DNA of 64,000 nt from Lathyrus oleraceus. Taxonomy: Eukaryota > Streptophyta > Magnoliopsida > Fabales > Fabaceae. The DNA lies in the NCBI RefSeq assembly GCF_024323335.1, contig NC_066580.1:143396188-143460187 (forward strand), given 5' to 3'. Below the pieces are notes generated by a model. That model had not been told where the DNA came from, searched no databases, and saw nothing but the letters and a program-made list of their open reading frames with translations. Below are positions 24,801-34,769 of this stretch, in pieces; position 1 is the stretch's first letter; the number at the start of each line of letters is the position of its first letter. Made by a program: the position numbers and the translations under genes.

Positions 24801-25986
24801 CTGAAAAACTTTTCTCAATTAATTGTCCCACACTCATCAGATTGCTTCTGATGCCAGGTACATACCACACGTTCTGAATCAATGCTGTTTTCCCATTGTT
24901 CAGAATCACTCTAACATTTCCCATACCTTCTGCATTAAGATATTTGTCATCAGCACATCTGATCTTTGTCCTCTTTTCAGAGTCAAAGTCAACCAACCAT
25001 TTCTTGTTTCCAGTAAGATGATTTGAACAGCCAGTGTCCATATACCACCAGTCTATCAGATCCATATCATCAGATTCAGAGGCCATCAATAGCACGGATT
25101 CGTCATCAGAACTTCTGGCTATATTTGCTTCTTCTGATTTTCTCTCCTTGTTTGACCAACAGTCTCTAGCAAAGTGACCAAACTTCTTACAACAGTAACA
25201 TTGGATTTTCTTCTTGTCATACTTCTCTTTTCCCTTCTGAGCATTCTTTTGTCTATCAGAGGTTGAGCTTTCTAACTTCTGACCACCATCAGATCTTCTC
25301 CTGGCTTCTGACTACTTCTGATACCTCCTATCAGAAGTTGCTTTCAGAGCCTGCTGCTCTACTTCCCTTTCAAAAGTTCTCTCAGTCAAACGCAACTCTT
25401 GCGCTTCTAAACTGCTCTGCAGCTCTTCAATTCTCATGGTGCTCAGATCTTTGGAATGTTCTATTGCTACCACAATGTAATCAAATTGAGAGGTAAGGGA
25501 TCTCAATACCTTCTCCATGATTGTTTCTTCAGAAAGAGTTTCTCCACACGCTTTCATCTCATTAGTGATCAGAATCACTCTAGAGATGTATTCAGAAACT
25601 TTCTCATTATTCTTCATGTTGAGATTCTCATATTGCTTTCTCAAGGACTGAAGCTTCATCTTCTTCACTGATGCGTCACCACCATAACATCTAACCAGTG
25701 TGTCCCACGCAGCCTTTGCTGTCGTTGAATCTGCAATCTTCTCAAACACATTTACATCAACACATTGATGAATGAAGAACAATGCTTTCTGATCCTTCTT
25801 CCTTACTTTCTTCTGCGCGTTTTTCTGTTCATCCGTCGCATCTGCTGCTACCGGAACATAACCATCAGTGACAAGATCTAGAACATCTTGAGCACCGAAC
25901 AGTACACGCATTTGGATCATCCAACAATTCCAGTTTTTACCGTCAAATACTGGAAGTTTGGTGTTCATGTTGCCGTTTCCGTTCAT
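21808..25986 (-). pseudogene. Copia-B gag-pol polyprotein with three in-frame stops
   Basis: Starts at the ATG at 25986 (MNGNGNMNTKLPVFDG). Gag (UBN2 type, KALFFIHQCVD, AAWDTLVRCYGGD) is followed by a CCHC knuckle [14 protein letters not shown] near 25160-25205, protease [14 protein letters not shown] near 25040, pre-integrase ([11 protein letters not shown]), integrase ([32 protein letters not shown]), an acidic Ser/Asp-rich linker at about 23570-23700, RT ([24 protein letters not shown] near 22750) and RNase H (STCEAEYIAG, DNKSAINLARNP, RSKHIETKYHFLR). The whole of it is in a single frame, interrupted only by stops at about 25312, 22729 and 22453. Length and domain order are normal for copia. 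With so few breaks, decay is mild. Confidence 0.95.
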
Positions 25987-26159
25987 CTTTCTACCTTGCA
26001 CAGTACACTCAGATTTCTCACAGTGTTTCCCAACCCACAGAATTAAAATTCTGATCAGATTTTGTTCAAGATTTAACACGAATCTAAGAATCAAAATCAA
26101 ACACACAAGACCTCACGTTCACTCGTGTTTCCCGTGTTTCCCAATGAATCTGAACCGGA

Positions 26160-26172
26160 GCTCTAGATACCA
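26160..26172 (-). promoter_or_regulatory. Copia-B primer binding site
   Basis: On the minus strand TGGTATCTAGAGC lies two bases inside the 5' LTR. It matches the initiator-Met PBS consensus TGGTATCAGAGC apart from a small change in the middle. Confidence 0.88.
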
Positions 26173-26174
26173 AT

Positions 26175-26382
26175 TGTTGGTGCAAAGGTAGAATAAATGA
26201 TGAATGAAAATATTCTATTAAGAGCATGACGGCTACAAAACATGATAAAAGTTACAATGATTGTCACCCTATTATAAGCTAAAACTAGGGTTACTAGAAT
26301 AGGATAAAATACTAAAATACCCTCTAACAAACTTATGGGCTAAGAAAATAGTACAACTAATAAATATGAATTACTTCTAATA
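26175..26382 (-). repeat. Copia-B 5' LTR (right copy)
   Basis: 208 bp. Same TA...CA ends as the left copy, with about 4 substitutions and one 1 bp indel between them. Confidence 0.9.
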
Positions 26383-26387
26383 AAAAG
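26383..26387. repeat. Copia-B target-site duplication, right copy (AAAAG)
   Basis: Identical to 21582-21586. Confidence 0.9.
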
Positions 26388-26427
26388 AAACTACCAGTTT
26401 AAAGCTATGATAAGCCTCGATATCTAA
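26388..26427 (+). pseudogene. ABCC transporter fragment, right piece
   Basis: Reading on from the left piece after one AAAAG gives KRNYQFKAMISLDI and then a stop (TAA 26425-26427). This fits the conserved YQF.AM.SRD-type segment after the TM helix in ABCC proteins. Similarity ends here; 26428-26750 shows no further exon that I can recognise. Confidence 0.72.
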
Positions 26428-26756
26428 GTGAGCGTCTAATAACAATATAGAAAACAATGGTGAAAGTAATTCTCTTAACCAACCTAAATCTTCTTAATAG
26501 CATCTTGCCTACTACAATGTCTTTATACAACACTACTTCGTCAGGGGGAATTCTAAGCAGGGTAAGAGTTTAATTATGGCTCAACTATAACTGATTTCAT
26601 ATTTATATACGAACTTTTCCATTATTATCATTTCAAATATATACATATGTATAATTGTAACTTCATTGTTTTTGAACTTGAAGACCCTCCATCACTCATT
26701 TGAATGCACAAAACCTACATTAATCTAGTTATCCTTAATGTTTGCTTTGAATGTAG
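26428..26756 (+). other. Gap between the two gene fragments; includes a likely intron end
   Basis: About 330 bp, A/T-rich. No coding was recognised. The last bases, GAATGTAG at 26749-26756, look like a retained intron acceptor in front of the aconitase exon, so the aconitase piece probably came from genomic DNA and not from an mRNA copy. Confidence 0.45.
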
Positions 26757-26925
26757 GAGTTTGCTATTACCAAAAGAAGCACAACGAAAAAGTTATAAAA
26801 TTTGATTTTCATGGGCAGCCAGTTGAGCTAAAACATGGCAGCATTGTGATTGCTGCAATCACAAGTTGTACAAATACATCAAACCCTAGTGTGATGCTTT
26901 GAGTTGGTCTTGTTGCAAATGGATG
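26757..26925 (+). pseudogene. Aconitate hydratase exon fragment
   Basis: Reading gives [17 protein letters not shown], then [19 protein letters not shown], a TGA, then VGLVA. This is the conserved aconitase region whose SCTNTSNP Cys is one of the [4Fe-4S] cluster ligands. The part before KVIKF is in another frame (LLPKEAQRK), so a frameshift is present as well as the stop at about 26900. Aconitase converts citrate to isocitrate; this fragment covers only about 55 of roughly 900 residues and cannot function. No other aconitase exons were seen. Confidence 0.85.
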
Positions 26926-27469
26926 ATCTGTTATTTAAAGCAACGATGGACGAATGTATTGTGTGCTAGTGCTTTTATATTGATTAAAAGCGTTTTATAT
27001 TGAAATTTTATGATGTCTAAATTCTAAGGATATTTTGACTTGTTTTATGTCATGATCTCAACCTAAAAAAGATTAGTATGCTTCAAGCTACTTGAAGGAA
27101 TCTGTAAATTATATATATAGAGAGAGATATTAGCTGCAGATTTATTTACAGATTAAATAATTCATGCGGATTTATATTCGTAAATATATTACCTGTGCTT
27201 TTACTTGTGTATTTTTTATAGTAGCAAATCATCAAGTAAAATTAATGATAGTTAAAACAATCGTAATTATGTTGTTAAGGTAATTCTAAAACAGTCGCAA
27301 ACATTTAAGGCGGTTGGAGCGAAGGTTTTCTTAAATGCACTTATGTTAAAAGAAATTGTAACTTTAATTTTTTTTTAATTAAGAAAAGTCATTAAGTAAA
27401 TATGGTAAACCTCCTTCATATTACTATAAAAAACATCATGAACGCAAAATAAAAAATATATCTACTTCA
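26926..27469. other. Gap, no gene recognised
   Basis: A/T-rich sequence with many stops in all frames. A short TA/GA microsatellite lies at about 27108-27130. Nothing identified. Confidence 0.4.
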
Positions 27470-27553
27470 TATTTTGCAATTATGGTCCTAGTGAAAATCT
27501 AGTTGGAATATTTATAAAACTATCATCAAAGGACCCAAAGTGACTTAGGTAAC

Positions 27554-27563
27554 TAGTGTTAAG
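27554..27563. repeat. Target-site duplication of the foldback element, left (TAGTGTTAAG)
   Basis: Ten bases, identical to 28325-28334. The next bases are also similar (ACCTAAGT against CGCTAAGT), so the exact element edge is uncertain by a few bases. A 9-10 bp duplication is typical of Mutator-like elements. Confidence 0.75.
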
Positions 27564-28324
27564 ACCTAAGTTTTTGAAAAGTTTTACCTCATATCCCTAT
27601 ATTTATTCCTACACCCTTATATTTCATAAAATTATCAATTTTATCCTTATATATTTTAAACTAATTTTTAATTTTATTTTTAATTTTTTAAAAAAAATTG
27701 TGTACCGGAAGACTTTACAAAAGAGTTTCGGTAGTCATTTTTCAAGCATTTTTTCAATATTTTTTTTTATATCAGAAGACTTTGCAAAAGAGTTTCGGTA
27801 GTCAATTTTTATGTATCGGAAGACTTTGCAAAAGAGTTCTGGTAATCATTTTTCAAGCATTTTTTAAAATATATTTTTGTGTACCAGAAGACTTTGCAAA
27901 AGAGTTCTCCGGAAGTCAATTTTTGTGTACCGGAAGACTTTGCAAAAGAGTTCCGGTAGTCATTTTTCAAGCATTTTTTTAATATTTTTTGTGTACCGGA
28001 ACACTTTGGAAAAGAGTTCCGGTAGTCAATTTTTGTGTACCGAAAGACATTGCAAAAGAGTTCCGGTAGTCAATTTTTGTGTACCGGAACTCTTCTGCAA
28101 AGTCTTCTGGTACACACAAAAAAAGTTAAAAAATACTACCGGAACTCTTTTGCAAACTCTTCCGGTACGCAAAATAAAATTTTAAAAATATTTAAAAATA
28201 AAATAATAAATTAGTTAAAAATATATAAGGGTAAAATTGGTACTTTTTATAAAATGTAGGGGTACATAGATAAATGTGGGGGTATAAAGTAAAGTTTTCA
28301 AGTTTTTGGTGCAGCAGTGATTTA
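27564..28324. mobile_element. Mutator-type foldback/MITE with internal palindromic repeats
   Basis: About 760 bp bounded by a 10 bp target duplication. The outer about 100 bp on each side are imperfect inverted repeats: left TTGAAAAGTTTTACCTC...ATCCTTATATATTTTAAACTAA, right the complement of ACTTGAAAACTTTACTTT...CCCTTATATATTTTTAACTAA. There is no transposase. The SIRE-B protease region reads up to the insertion on both sides, so this element landed in an already inserted copia. Classed as Mutator-type from duplication length; other foldback families are possible. Confidence 0.75.
27703..28172. repeat. Nine tandem units built on a self-complementary ACCGGAA...TTCCGGT core
   Basis: Cores start near 27703, 27771, 27815, 27883, 27929, 27995, 28039 (direct) and 28083, 28139 (inverted). 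Each core reads ACCGGAAGACTTTGCAAAAG followed by AGTTCCGGT, which is itself nearly palindromic. Units alternate between about 67 bp (with a TTTTTCAAGCATTTTTT arm) and about 44 bp. Confidence 0.88.
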
Positions 28325-28334
28325 TAGTGTTAAG
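28325..28334. repeat. Target-site duplication of the foldback element, right
   Basis: TAGTGTTAAG, identical to 27554-27563; it lies in the SIRE-B reading just before the protease DSG motif. Confidence 0.75.
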
Positions 28335-30054
28335 CGCTAAGTGGTGTCTTGATAGCGGTTGTTTAAAGCACATGATCGGAGATAAATATTTATTCTAGAC
28401 ATTCACTTTCAAAAAGGATGTTTTGTCTCCTTTGGTGACAACAATCTTAATCCAACGATTGAGAATATTCTTTTAGCTGATGATTTAAAGCATAATTTTT
28501 TAAGCATTAGTAAATTATGCATAAAAGATAAAATTGTAACATTTTATTCTTCTGGATGTGGGATTATCAAATCAAAGTCTGATCAAACCATATTTACTAG
28601 ATCTAGAAGTGGAAATACATATTCATTAATTTATACAAGATTCGTTCAAATGATGTTTGTCTTTTGAGTAACAAAGACAAATCATGATTATGGCATAGGA
28701 GAATAGCTCATATCCATATGGACCACTTAAACAAGTTGGTCCGTAAGGATTAAGTGATTGGTTTGTCAAACTTATATTTTGAGAAAAGTTAGTTACGTGA
28801 TGTGTGACAAAAGGCTTAACCACCAAGGGTCTCTTTTAAATCTAAAAATGTAATTTATACAAACCGATCCTTACAACTTTTCCATATGCATTATTCTGAC
28901 CCATCCAAAACCAAATGTTTTGACGGAAATCTTTATGTCCATGTAGTTGTGAAGGACTAGTCTCGCTATACTTGGACATTATTTTTATCTCAGGAAACAA
29001 ATATTTTTTCTACCTTTCGAACACTTTCCAGGGTTATCTAGAACAAATAATGATTAAGTATTGCATCAATTTGAAGTGATCATGGTGAATAATTCCATAA
29101 TAAGGAATTTAAAAGGTTTTGTAATGAGAATAACATTCAACATACCTTTTCCACTCCATGAACTCCTCAATAAAATGAGGTAGTTGATAGGAAAAATAGA
29201 TCTCTAGAAGAGATAGCAAGGACAATACTCAATAATACTAACTTTCTTAAATACTTTGGGGCTGATGCAATACTTTTGGGGTCGACCTAAGTACTTTTTG
29301 GCGGATATGATTAATATTGAATACCACGTCTTAAATAGTATTTTCATTCTAATTGTTCTAGAGAAGACCCCATATGAGCTACTTAAAGGTAGAAAACCTA
29401 ATATTTCTTATCTTCGCGTTTTTTGTTTTAAATGTTTTATTTTGAATAATGGCTAATACAACTTAGGCAAGTTTGATGATAAGGCTTGTGAGGTAGGGTG
29501 TTCAAACATATAAAAAATTTAGTGTTGAAAATTCTGTTCATGTTGCATTTTATGAAACCAGACCCCAAAACACAAGGAAAGGTAGTTCTAGTTTTGATGT
29601 TTCAACAATGTTAACTAAGATCTAGTAAATGATGATGATCCAAAAGAGGATCCTCCTGAAAGTGTTTGGTTTATTTTCATATTAATAGAAAACATAATGT
29701 TGCTCTTTCTTTCACTAAGATCGGATACGTAGCCGCTGATAATTGTTATGCCGAAATATTATGACTAAACAACAACTACTAGATTACAATTTAAAACTCA
29801 GTTGTATTCCAATTAAGTGAGATATCATTAGTGGAATAAGCCTAGTTAAGAATTTGGTTCTACATTCATGCACAAAACATATTGAGATTAGACATCATTT
29901 CCTTGGGGATCATGTTGAAAATGACAATGTCATATTTGAATATGTGGACACCAAAAATCAGTTTGTTGATATTTTTACCAAACCATTGTCCACAAAACCA
30001 TTTCATAAAATTCGTAAGGAATTGGAGATCTTTTATCTATCTTGTTTTGAATAA

Positions 30055-30781
30055 AAATTGATTTTATTTATTATTTCAATTTTACTATATATTTTAATTT
30101 TCACTAATGGTTTATTGTGTAGCTAGTTAATTCTCAACTAGACTTTTGCTTCAAACTCTCAAAACTTTATGTTATCTCTATTTGATCCTTTATATATTCT
30201 ATCTTATATGTGATGATATATGTATATTATACGCTACTTGTTCATCCCGTTTTTTGCAATTTTTGACTTTGTATTTATGGATTTAAGATCTTCTTAAATG
30301 CAATGTTTGTTTATGTGCATGTTGACATCATTTTTGTTATGTTCATCCATCATCTATTCCTCTTTCATGTAATTGTTGTGTGTTGTAATCATTATATTTT
30401 ACTGTTAAATCATTTCATGTCATTGTTATGCATTTTTTTGCATATGGCACGTCCAATAGTGTATTCATCTGTGAAATAATATTTTTATTACGTATATACC
30501 TTTCATAAGCTAATGTTTGCGTAATTGCTCTGAATTATTTTTTTTGTTTGATGGATATATGAGTTTAGACTCCATTGCTATCTATCTCTTTTTTATCTAG
30601 TCAAAAGGGAAAAAGTTGCAATGAGTCTAATGTATCAAGTTATGTCGTTTTATGCAAATTTTATATGTTGTAATATTTTAGAGGAGCACGAAGAAAAGTC
30701 TTGATCATGTTTTACTTAATGCTCAAGTCGAATCAATTCTAATGCAAATTTGCAAATTGTCAAGCATAAAAAAGGGGAGAT
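30055..30781 (+). other. SIRE-B 3' non-coding region with polypurine tract
   Basis: About 730 bp, T-rich, no coding similarity found. It ends with the purine run AAAAAAGGGGAGA at about 30768-30780, a normal PPT position ahead of the LTR. Confidence 0.65.
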
Positions 30782-31800
30782 TGAAATTACTCTGCCTCTA
30801 TAGGGTTTCAGTTTTGTTGTTTGTCTCATTTTCTTTATTATTGTTTATCACTTTTGGTTATTGAGTCTCATATCGTTAAAATTGAGTGCAATGCCTTAAA
30901 TGGTGTTTTCATTAAATCGTGTTTTGCATGCAGTAAATCGAACCCTAGGATAAAATCCATTGCAAACTGGTTCAAGTCAAATTAGTCGATTATTTGGGTA
31001 ATGAAACATATGAATGAATGGTTCCTATCAGACTAGCTTTCGATTCAATCTTACACTTCAAGTTTCTTAAATATTTTTTTTGAAGTGTGATTCGAATCAA
31101 GGTTATGCATGTTTCGAATTAAAAATTGAATGTGAAAAACATATTGTGCCACTATCAGTGTGATTCGAATCACAAGCTTCTCTGAATCGAATTAGAATCA
31201 AGCTAAATCCTAATCAAGCTAAAGGCATTTCAAAATTAGGATTTTAGTTTTGTCATTCTGATTCAAATAAAAAAATTCTTGATTCGAATCGCTGACTCGA
31301 ATCATGATTCAAATCAAAAGAATGTGAAAAACATATTGTGCCACTATCAGTGTGATTTGAATCACGAGCTTCTATGACTCGAATCAGAAACAAGATAAAT
31401 TCTAATCAAGATAAAGACATTTAAAAATTAGGATTTAAGTTTTGTCAGTCTGCCTCAAATAAAAAATTTACTTGACTCAAATCATGATTCAAATCAAAAG
31501 AATGTGAAAAACAAATTGTGACACTACTAGTGTGATTCGAATCACAAGTTTCTCTTACTCGAATAAAAAACAAGATAAATCCTAATTAAGCTAAAGGCAT
31601 TTCCAAATTAGGATTTTTGTTTTGCATTCAAATAAAAAAAGTCTTGACTCAAATTATGATTCAAACTAAAATGTCAAAATTTCAAACGTGAGTAAATTTA
31701 TATTGAAAAAGAGTGTTAGAGTTTTAAATTTATATTGTGTATTTTGAAATATGTTTTTGTTTGTCAAACTCTCAATGCTTTATGTTAATGGATTGTGAAT
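30782..31800 (+). repeat. Probable SIRE-B 3' LTR (right edge not defined)
   Basis: Starts TGAAATTACTCTG right after the PPT. It contains repeated GATTCGAATC-type words and the tandem repeat annotated at 31129-31670. The right end was not located because no second copy of this LTR is in the window; the MITE starts at 31812. Confidence 0.55.
31129..31670 (+). repeat. Three tandem repeats of about 170-192 bp with GATTCGAATC motifs
   Basis: Units start at 31129, 31321 and 31501, each with AATGTGAAAAACA(T/A)ATTGTG. All contain CAGTGTGATT(C/T)GAATCAC or a close form, CTAATCAAG, an AAATTAGGATTT word and a closing CATGATTCAAATCAAAAG or near form. Confidence 0.88.
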
Positions 31801-31811
31801 TTGAAGTGATA

Positions 31812-32118
31812 TGTTAAATATTTTTGTGATCCTTCTAAATATCTCATATTTCATTTTTAGTCTCTCTAAAAAATTTCTTTAAAAAATTATCTTCATTAAA
31901 TTTTTCATCCACACTTTTGATTCATCCTGCAACTAAGCAACGGTTTTTATAACATATAGCGACAGTTTTAACTACGGTTTACTAGTTAGCGACTGGATTA
32001 ATGATGATTTTAGCAAGAAGAATCAAAAGTGTGGATGCAAATTTTTAGAATGATATTTTTTGAGAGATTAAAAGTGACATATGAGATATTTATTAAGATC
32101 ACAAACATATTTAACCCT
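31812..32118. mobile_element. MITE with about 95-110 bp inverted termini
   Basis: About 306 bp. Left end GTTAAATATTTTTGTGATC; right end, reverse-complemented, GGGTTAAATATGTTTGTGATC. Both arms continue with TAAATATCTCATAT...TTTAGTCTCTC-like and CATCCACACTTTTGATTC text. The GGTTAAATATG terminus is common in legume MITEs. I could not find a clear target duplication. The central about 100 bp is unique and non-coding. Confidence 0.8.
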
Positions 32119-33490
32119 AAATAATATGTATTGGACTTTTTGTTATAATTAAGTTAATGATAATTTAATCTATTTATGTTTTATTATATATTTGATTAGG
32201 AAATGAACTCATGATACTGAAACTCCATTCTTTTTCCTCTTTTCTACTTTATCAGCTACTTTATCATCTTTATTAACATAATTTAATTCATAATAAAACG
32301 AAATTAATTTATATGATTGAGTTAATAATAATTTTGATTGAGAAATGAATGAGTTATATTCTCAAATAACTTAGTTATATTTTTAAACGTGATTAACTCG
32401 ATGTTGCAGAGTCTCAAAAAAAAATGTACTTGTATCATTAGTATTTCTTTTCTTTTCCTCTCTCTTTTTGTACTACACATGTATGAGCTAATAAATTTTA
32501 TTTTCCTTCAAAATCCCACTAATAAACAAATTATTAACCTTCCATCCCCCAAAGGTAAAATAGTGACTATATGTTAGATGAAGCACAACCAAAAGACAGC
32601 ATCTTCAGCATCACACCCCAAAAGAATTTGATGATCATGCCACTCCTCTTTCCTATCTGACCACAACAAAAACAAAACACCATCTGTCAAATGTCTCTCC
32701 ACTTCACACTAAACTACAAAAAAAAACTACACAATTACTGTCTAGCTTAGACCATACAACAATCTGATCCAATCTTCACTTTCTTACATATCATCAAAAT
32801 CAATAAAGTGAAAAACCAATCCACACAACACACTCAACTCATTTAGTGGTCTTTCTTTGGCCTAAACTTTGTTACTCATATACAACTATTTAAATCTCGG
32901 TCTAGATCGCATAAAGATTTTCACGATTTCATTTGATACAGATGTTATAAGACTGATTGTAGTCGCTACAGTCTGAATTAATCATTTAAATTATTGGAAT
33001 AACAGTATTGATATCAGCCTATTTCAATACGTTGTTTTCGCAGCATCGGACGGTTTAAAATCCTTCCTGATATGTTGCAAATTTCTCATCCTTTTCATTT
33101 CCTAACATTTGAACTTGAAAGGAGGCAGAGTATAACTGTCCCCTTAACGTGCCCCGAGACATGTCTTTTGTTCGATCCAAACAAGGAAATAAAACGACAA
33201 ATTCATCAACAAAAACGACTTATCAATAACCAAAAGCAAAGTACATCATGCTCTATTCTAATTTTTAACTTTAAACTTTCTTCATCTTCTTATTCTTTCT
33301 TCTTCTCACATTCAAATAAAAATCCCGCTACCCTTTTCTTTATCATACTCAAATTCAAATCTTTTGATTCTTCCATTGCTTTTTATCATTGGAGATCTCT
33401 AGAGTTTCATAATCAGAAAAGAAAAAAGAAAAAGAGCACAATTGATCAGTTTCTTTCTTCCTTTCTTTTCTCTACAAAATTATTATAAAC
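32119..33490. other. Upstream region and 5' leader of the TRM-like gene
   Basis: No element or gene recognised at 32119-32880. A TATTTAAAT word at about 32888 could be a TATA box; 33190-33480 is C/T-rich (many TTCTTC), like a plant 5' leader. A 138-codon open frame at 33072-33488 ends just before the gene start and has no family features, so I treat it as leader. Confidence 0.4.
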
Positions 33491-34769
33491 ATGAAGCTCT
33501 TCACATCATCATCATCATCATCATCCTCATCACCTTCGTCTTCATCAACTTTTAGTTTCGACCCAACATTTTGCAGCTCGAAAACTATAGCTGCAGGGTG
33601 TTTCACAGCCATTTTTCATAGGATTAGAGAGTTTCATTCAAAGTTCACAAGTGAAAAAGTTCAAAAGTTCAAAACTAACACTGCAATTAATAGTACTATA
33701 ACTTCTTCTTCGTTGTATTCGTCTTCGTCTGGTATAGTTGCGAGGTTAATGGGTTTGGATTCAATGGCAGAGAATAAGATAGAGATATGTTCTGAATCAA
33801 CACAAAGTTCAAAAGTTCACTATGTGTCACAAGGTTTTCAATTGCTTGAGAATGAGAACTTTTTGGTGTTTAGCTTTGAAAGTGGAGGTGAGAGTAGAAA
33901 ATTCAAGTCCAAAGGGAGAAAAAGAGAAAAAGGTTGTGTTGATTTGAAGAAGAGAAGAGAAGAGAGAGATGAGGTGAAGAAAAACAAGAGAGAAATGGTG
34001 AATGGTGGTGAGTTTCAGTTTGAGAACAGTTTGTTTAAGGAAGTTGGTAATGGTGAGAAAGTGAAGAAGAGAAAGAAAGGAAAAACATGTTTTGTAGAAA
34101 ATAAGGTTGAAAATGAAATTGGTTCAGAAGATTCTAGTCCTGTTTCTGTCTTTGATTTTGAACGGGATGTTTCTGGAACAGGTTCGTTTCTTCAATTTTA
34201 ATTTACTTTTTCTTAATTTTATGGCACTGGTTTATTTAATTACTAATTGTTCCGGTCGATCTCAAGTCTGCGTCACTGCAGTTACGAGGTATTGTCTGTT
34301 TTGAATGCGTGAATCATCACAACTTTGTCTGAAAAGACGTCTAGTTGAGTTTTGTTGTATATAAATTATCTTTAACGTTAACTCCTAACCAATTATACAT
34401 AAAATTGTTGCAGAGGAAGATCTTTGTGATGTTGCTATGAGTTGGAGAAGAAAATTATCACCGGTGCTTGAAAATGACAAGCTCTATATTCAACATTCTG
34501 ATAGTAACTTGATGAATGAAGAGATGGAAGTTGAGGAAATTGAGAACAACGTGCATGAAGAATCAAAGAAAAAAGAGAGACAAAACAATGAGTGTGTAGA
34601 TATTTGGAGTAAAATTTGCAGACTAGTTGAAGATGAATTGGTTGGCTCAAATTTGCAGGAAAGAAAGAGGAGACAAAGTGAGTTTGAAAGTTTAAGTGCT
34701 GATTTAGAGTCTGAGATTTTAGATGATTTGCTAGATGAGCTTATAAATCAATTTGATACTTCTTTGTAA
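33491..34769 (+). CDS. TRM-like protein (VARLMGLD motif), two exons
   Basis: Exon 1 is 33491-34181, exon 2 is 34414-34769; joined they give 348 residues. The start ATG (MKLFTSSS) follows a stop and a C/T-rich leader. An N-terminal poly-Ser run (residues 6-19) is followed by GCFTAIFHRIREF (36-48), then the motif GIVARLMGLDSM (81-92) known from TON1-recruiting-motif (TRM)/LONGIFOLIA-type proteins. A Lys/Arg-rich middle follows, and exon 2 ends with an acidic helical DUF4378-like tail (VDIWSKICRLVEDELVGS, ILDDLLDELINQF). In TRM proteins such motifs bind cortical microtubule/TTP complex partners. The protein is short for the family, nearer TRM27/28-type members. No disabling change was seen, and it is the only plausible functional host gene here. 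The exact family member is uncertain. Confidence 0.78.
34182..34413 (+). other. Intron of the TRM-like gene
   Basis: 232 bp with a GT donor (ACAG|GTTCGT) and an AG acceptor (TTGTTGCAG|AGGAAG). Phase 1; removal joins ...SGT to EEDLCDVAMSW. Retention would end the protein after 236 residues at 34199. Confidence 0.75.

Larger units (their letters stand above)
21587..26382 (-). mobile_element. Copia-B: complete but inactive Ty1-copia retrotransposon
   Basis: A 4796 bp element with short LTRs of 209 and 208 bp, a perfect 5 bp target duplication (AAAAG), an initiator-Met-type PBS, a PPT, and one long gag-pol frame with three stops. It sits inside the ABCC gene fragment: the transporter reading resumes in register on the far side if one AAAAG is removed. 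LTR copies differ at about 4 sites plus a 1 bp indel in 208 bp, about 2%, so it is older than the Tekay element at 42047. Confidence 0.95.
27470..30054 (+). pseudogene. SIRE-B: decayed SIRE-like copia, gag end to RNase H, with insertion and deletion
   Basis: Before the foldback element, pieces such as CNYGPSENLVG and KDPKVT (27475-27550) look like a gag zinc knuckle tail. After it comes protease (WCLDSGCLKHMIGDKYLF, 28342-28400), pre-integrase (LWHRRIAHIHMDHLN near 28690), integrase (FDGNLYVHVVVKD frame, SDHGE near 29075-29085, TPRTPQ and RKNRSLEEIARTIL near 29155-29235), GRKPNISYLRVFCFKCFILNNG (29385-29455), a linker, then a jump straight to RNase H (HAQNILRLDIISLG frame, KHIEIRHHFLGDHVEN, NQFVDIFTKPLSTKPF at 29867-30005). 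RT is absent. Many stops and shifts are present. Matches SIRE-A closely where both exist. Confidence 0.85.

Noticed and set aside
26757..26925. Possible functional aconitase gene
   Set aside because: Only one exon fragment, with a frameshift and a stop after NPSVML, and no other exons on either side.
33072..33488. Open frame of 138 codons just before the TRM-like gene
   Set aside because: Composition is that of a C/T-rich leader, no domain or motif, and it ends next to the real start; treated as 5' leader.
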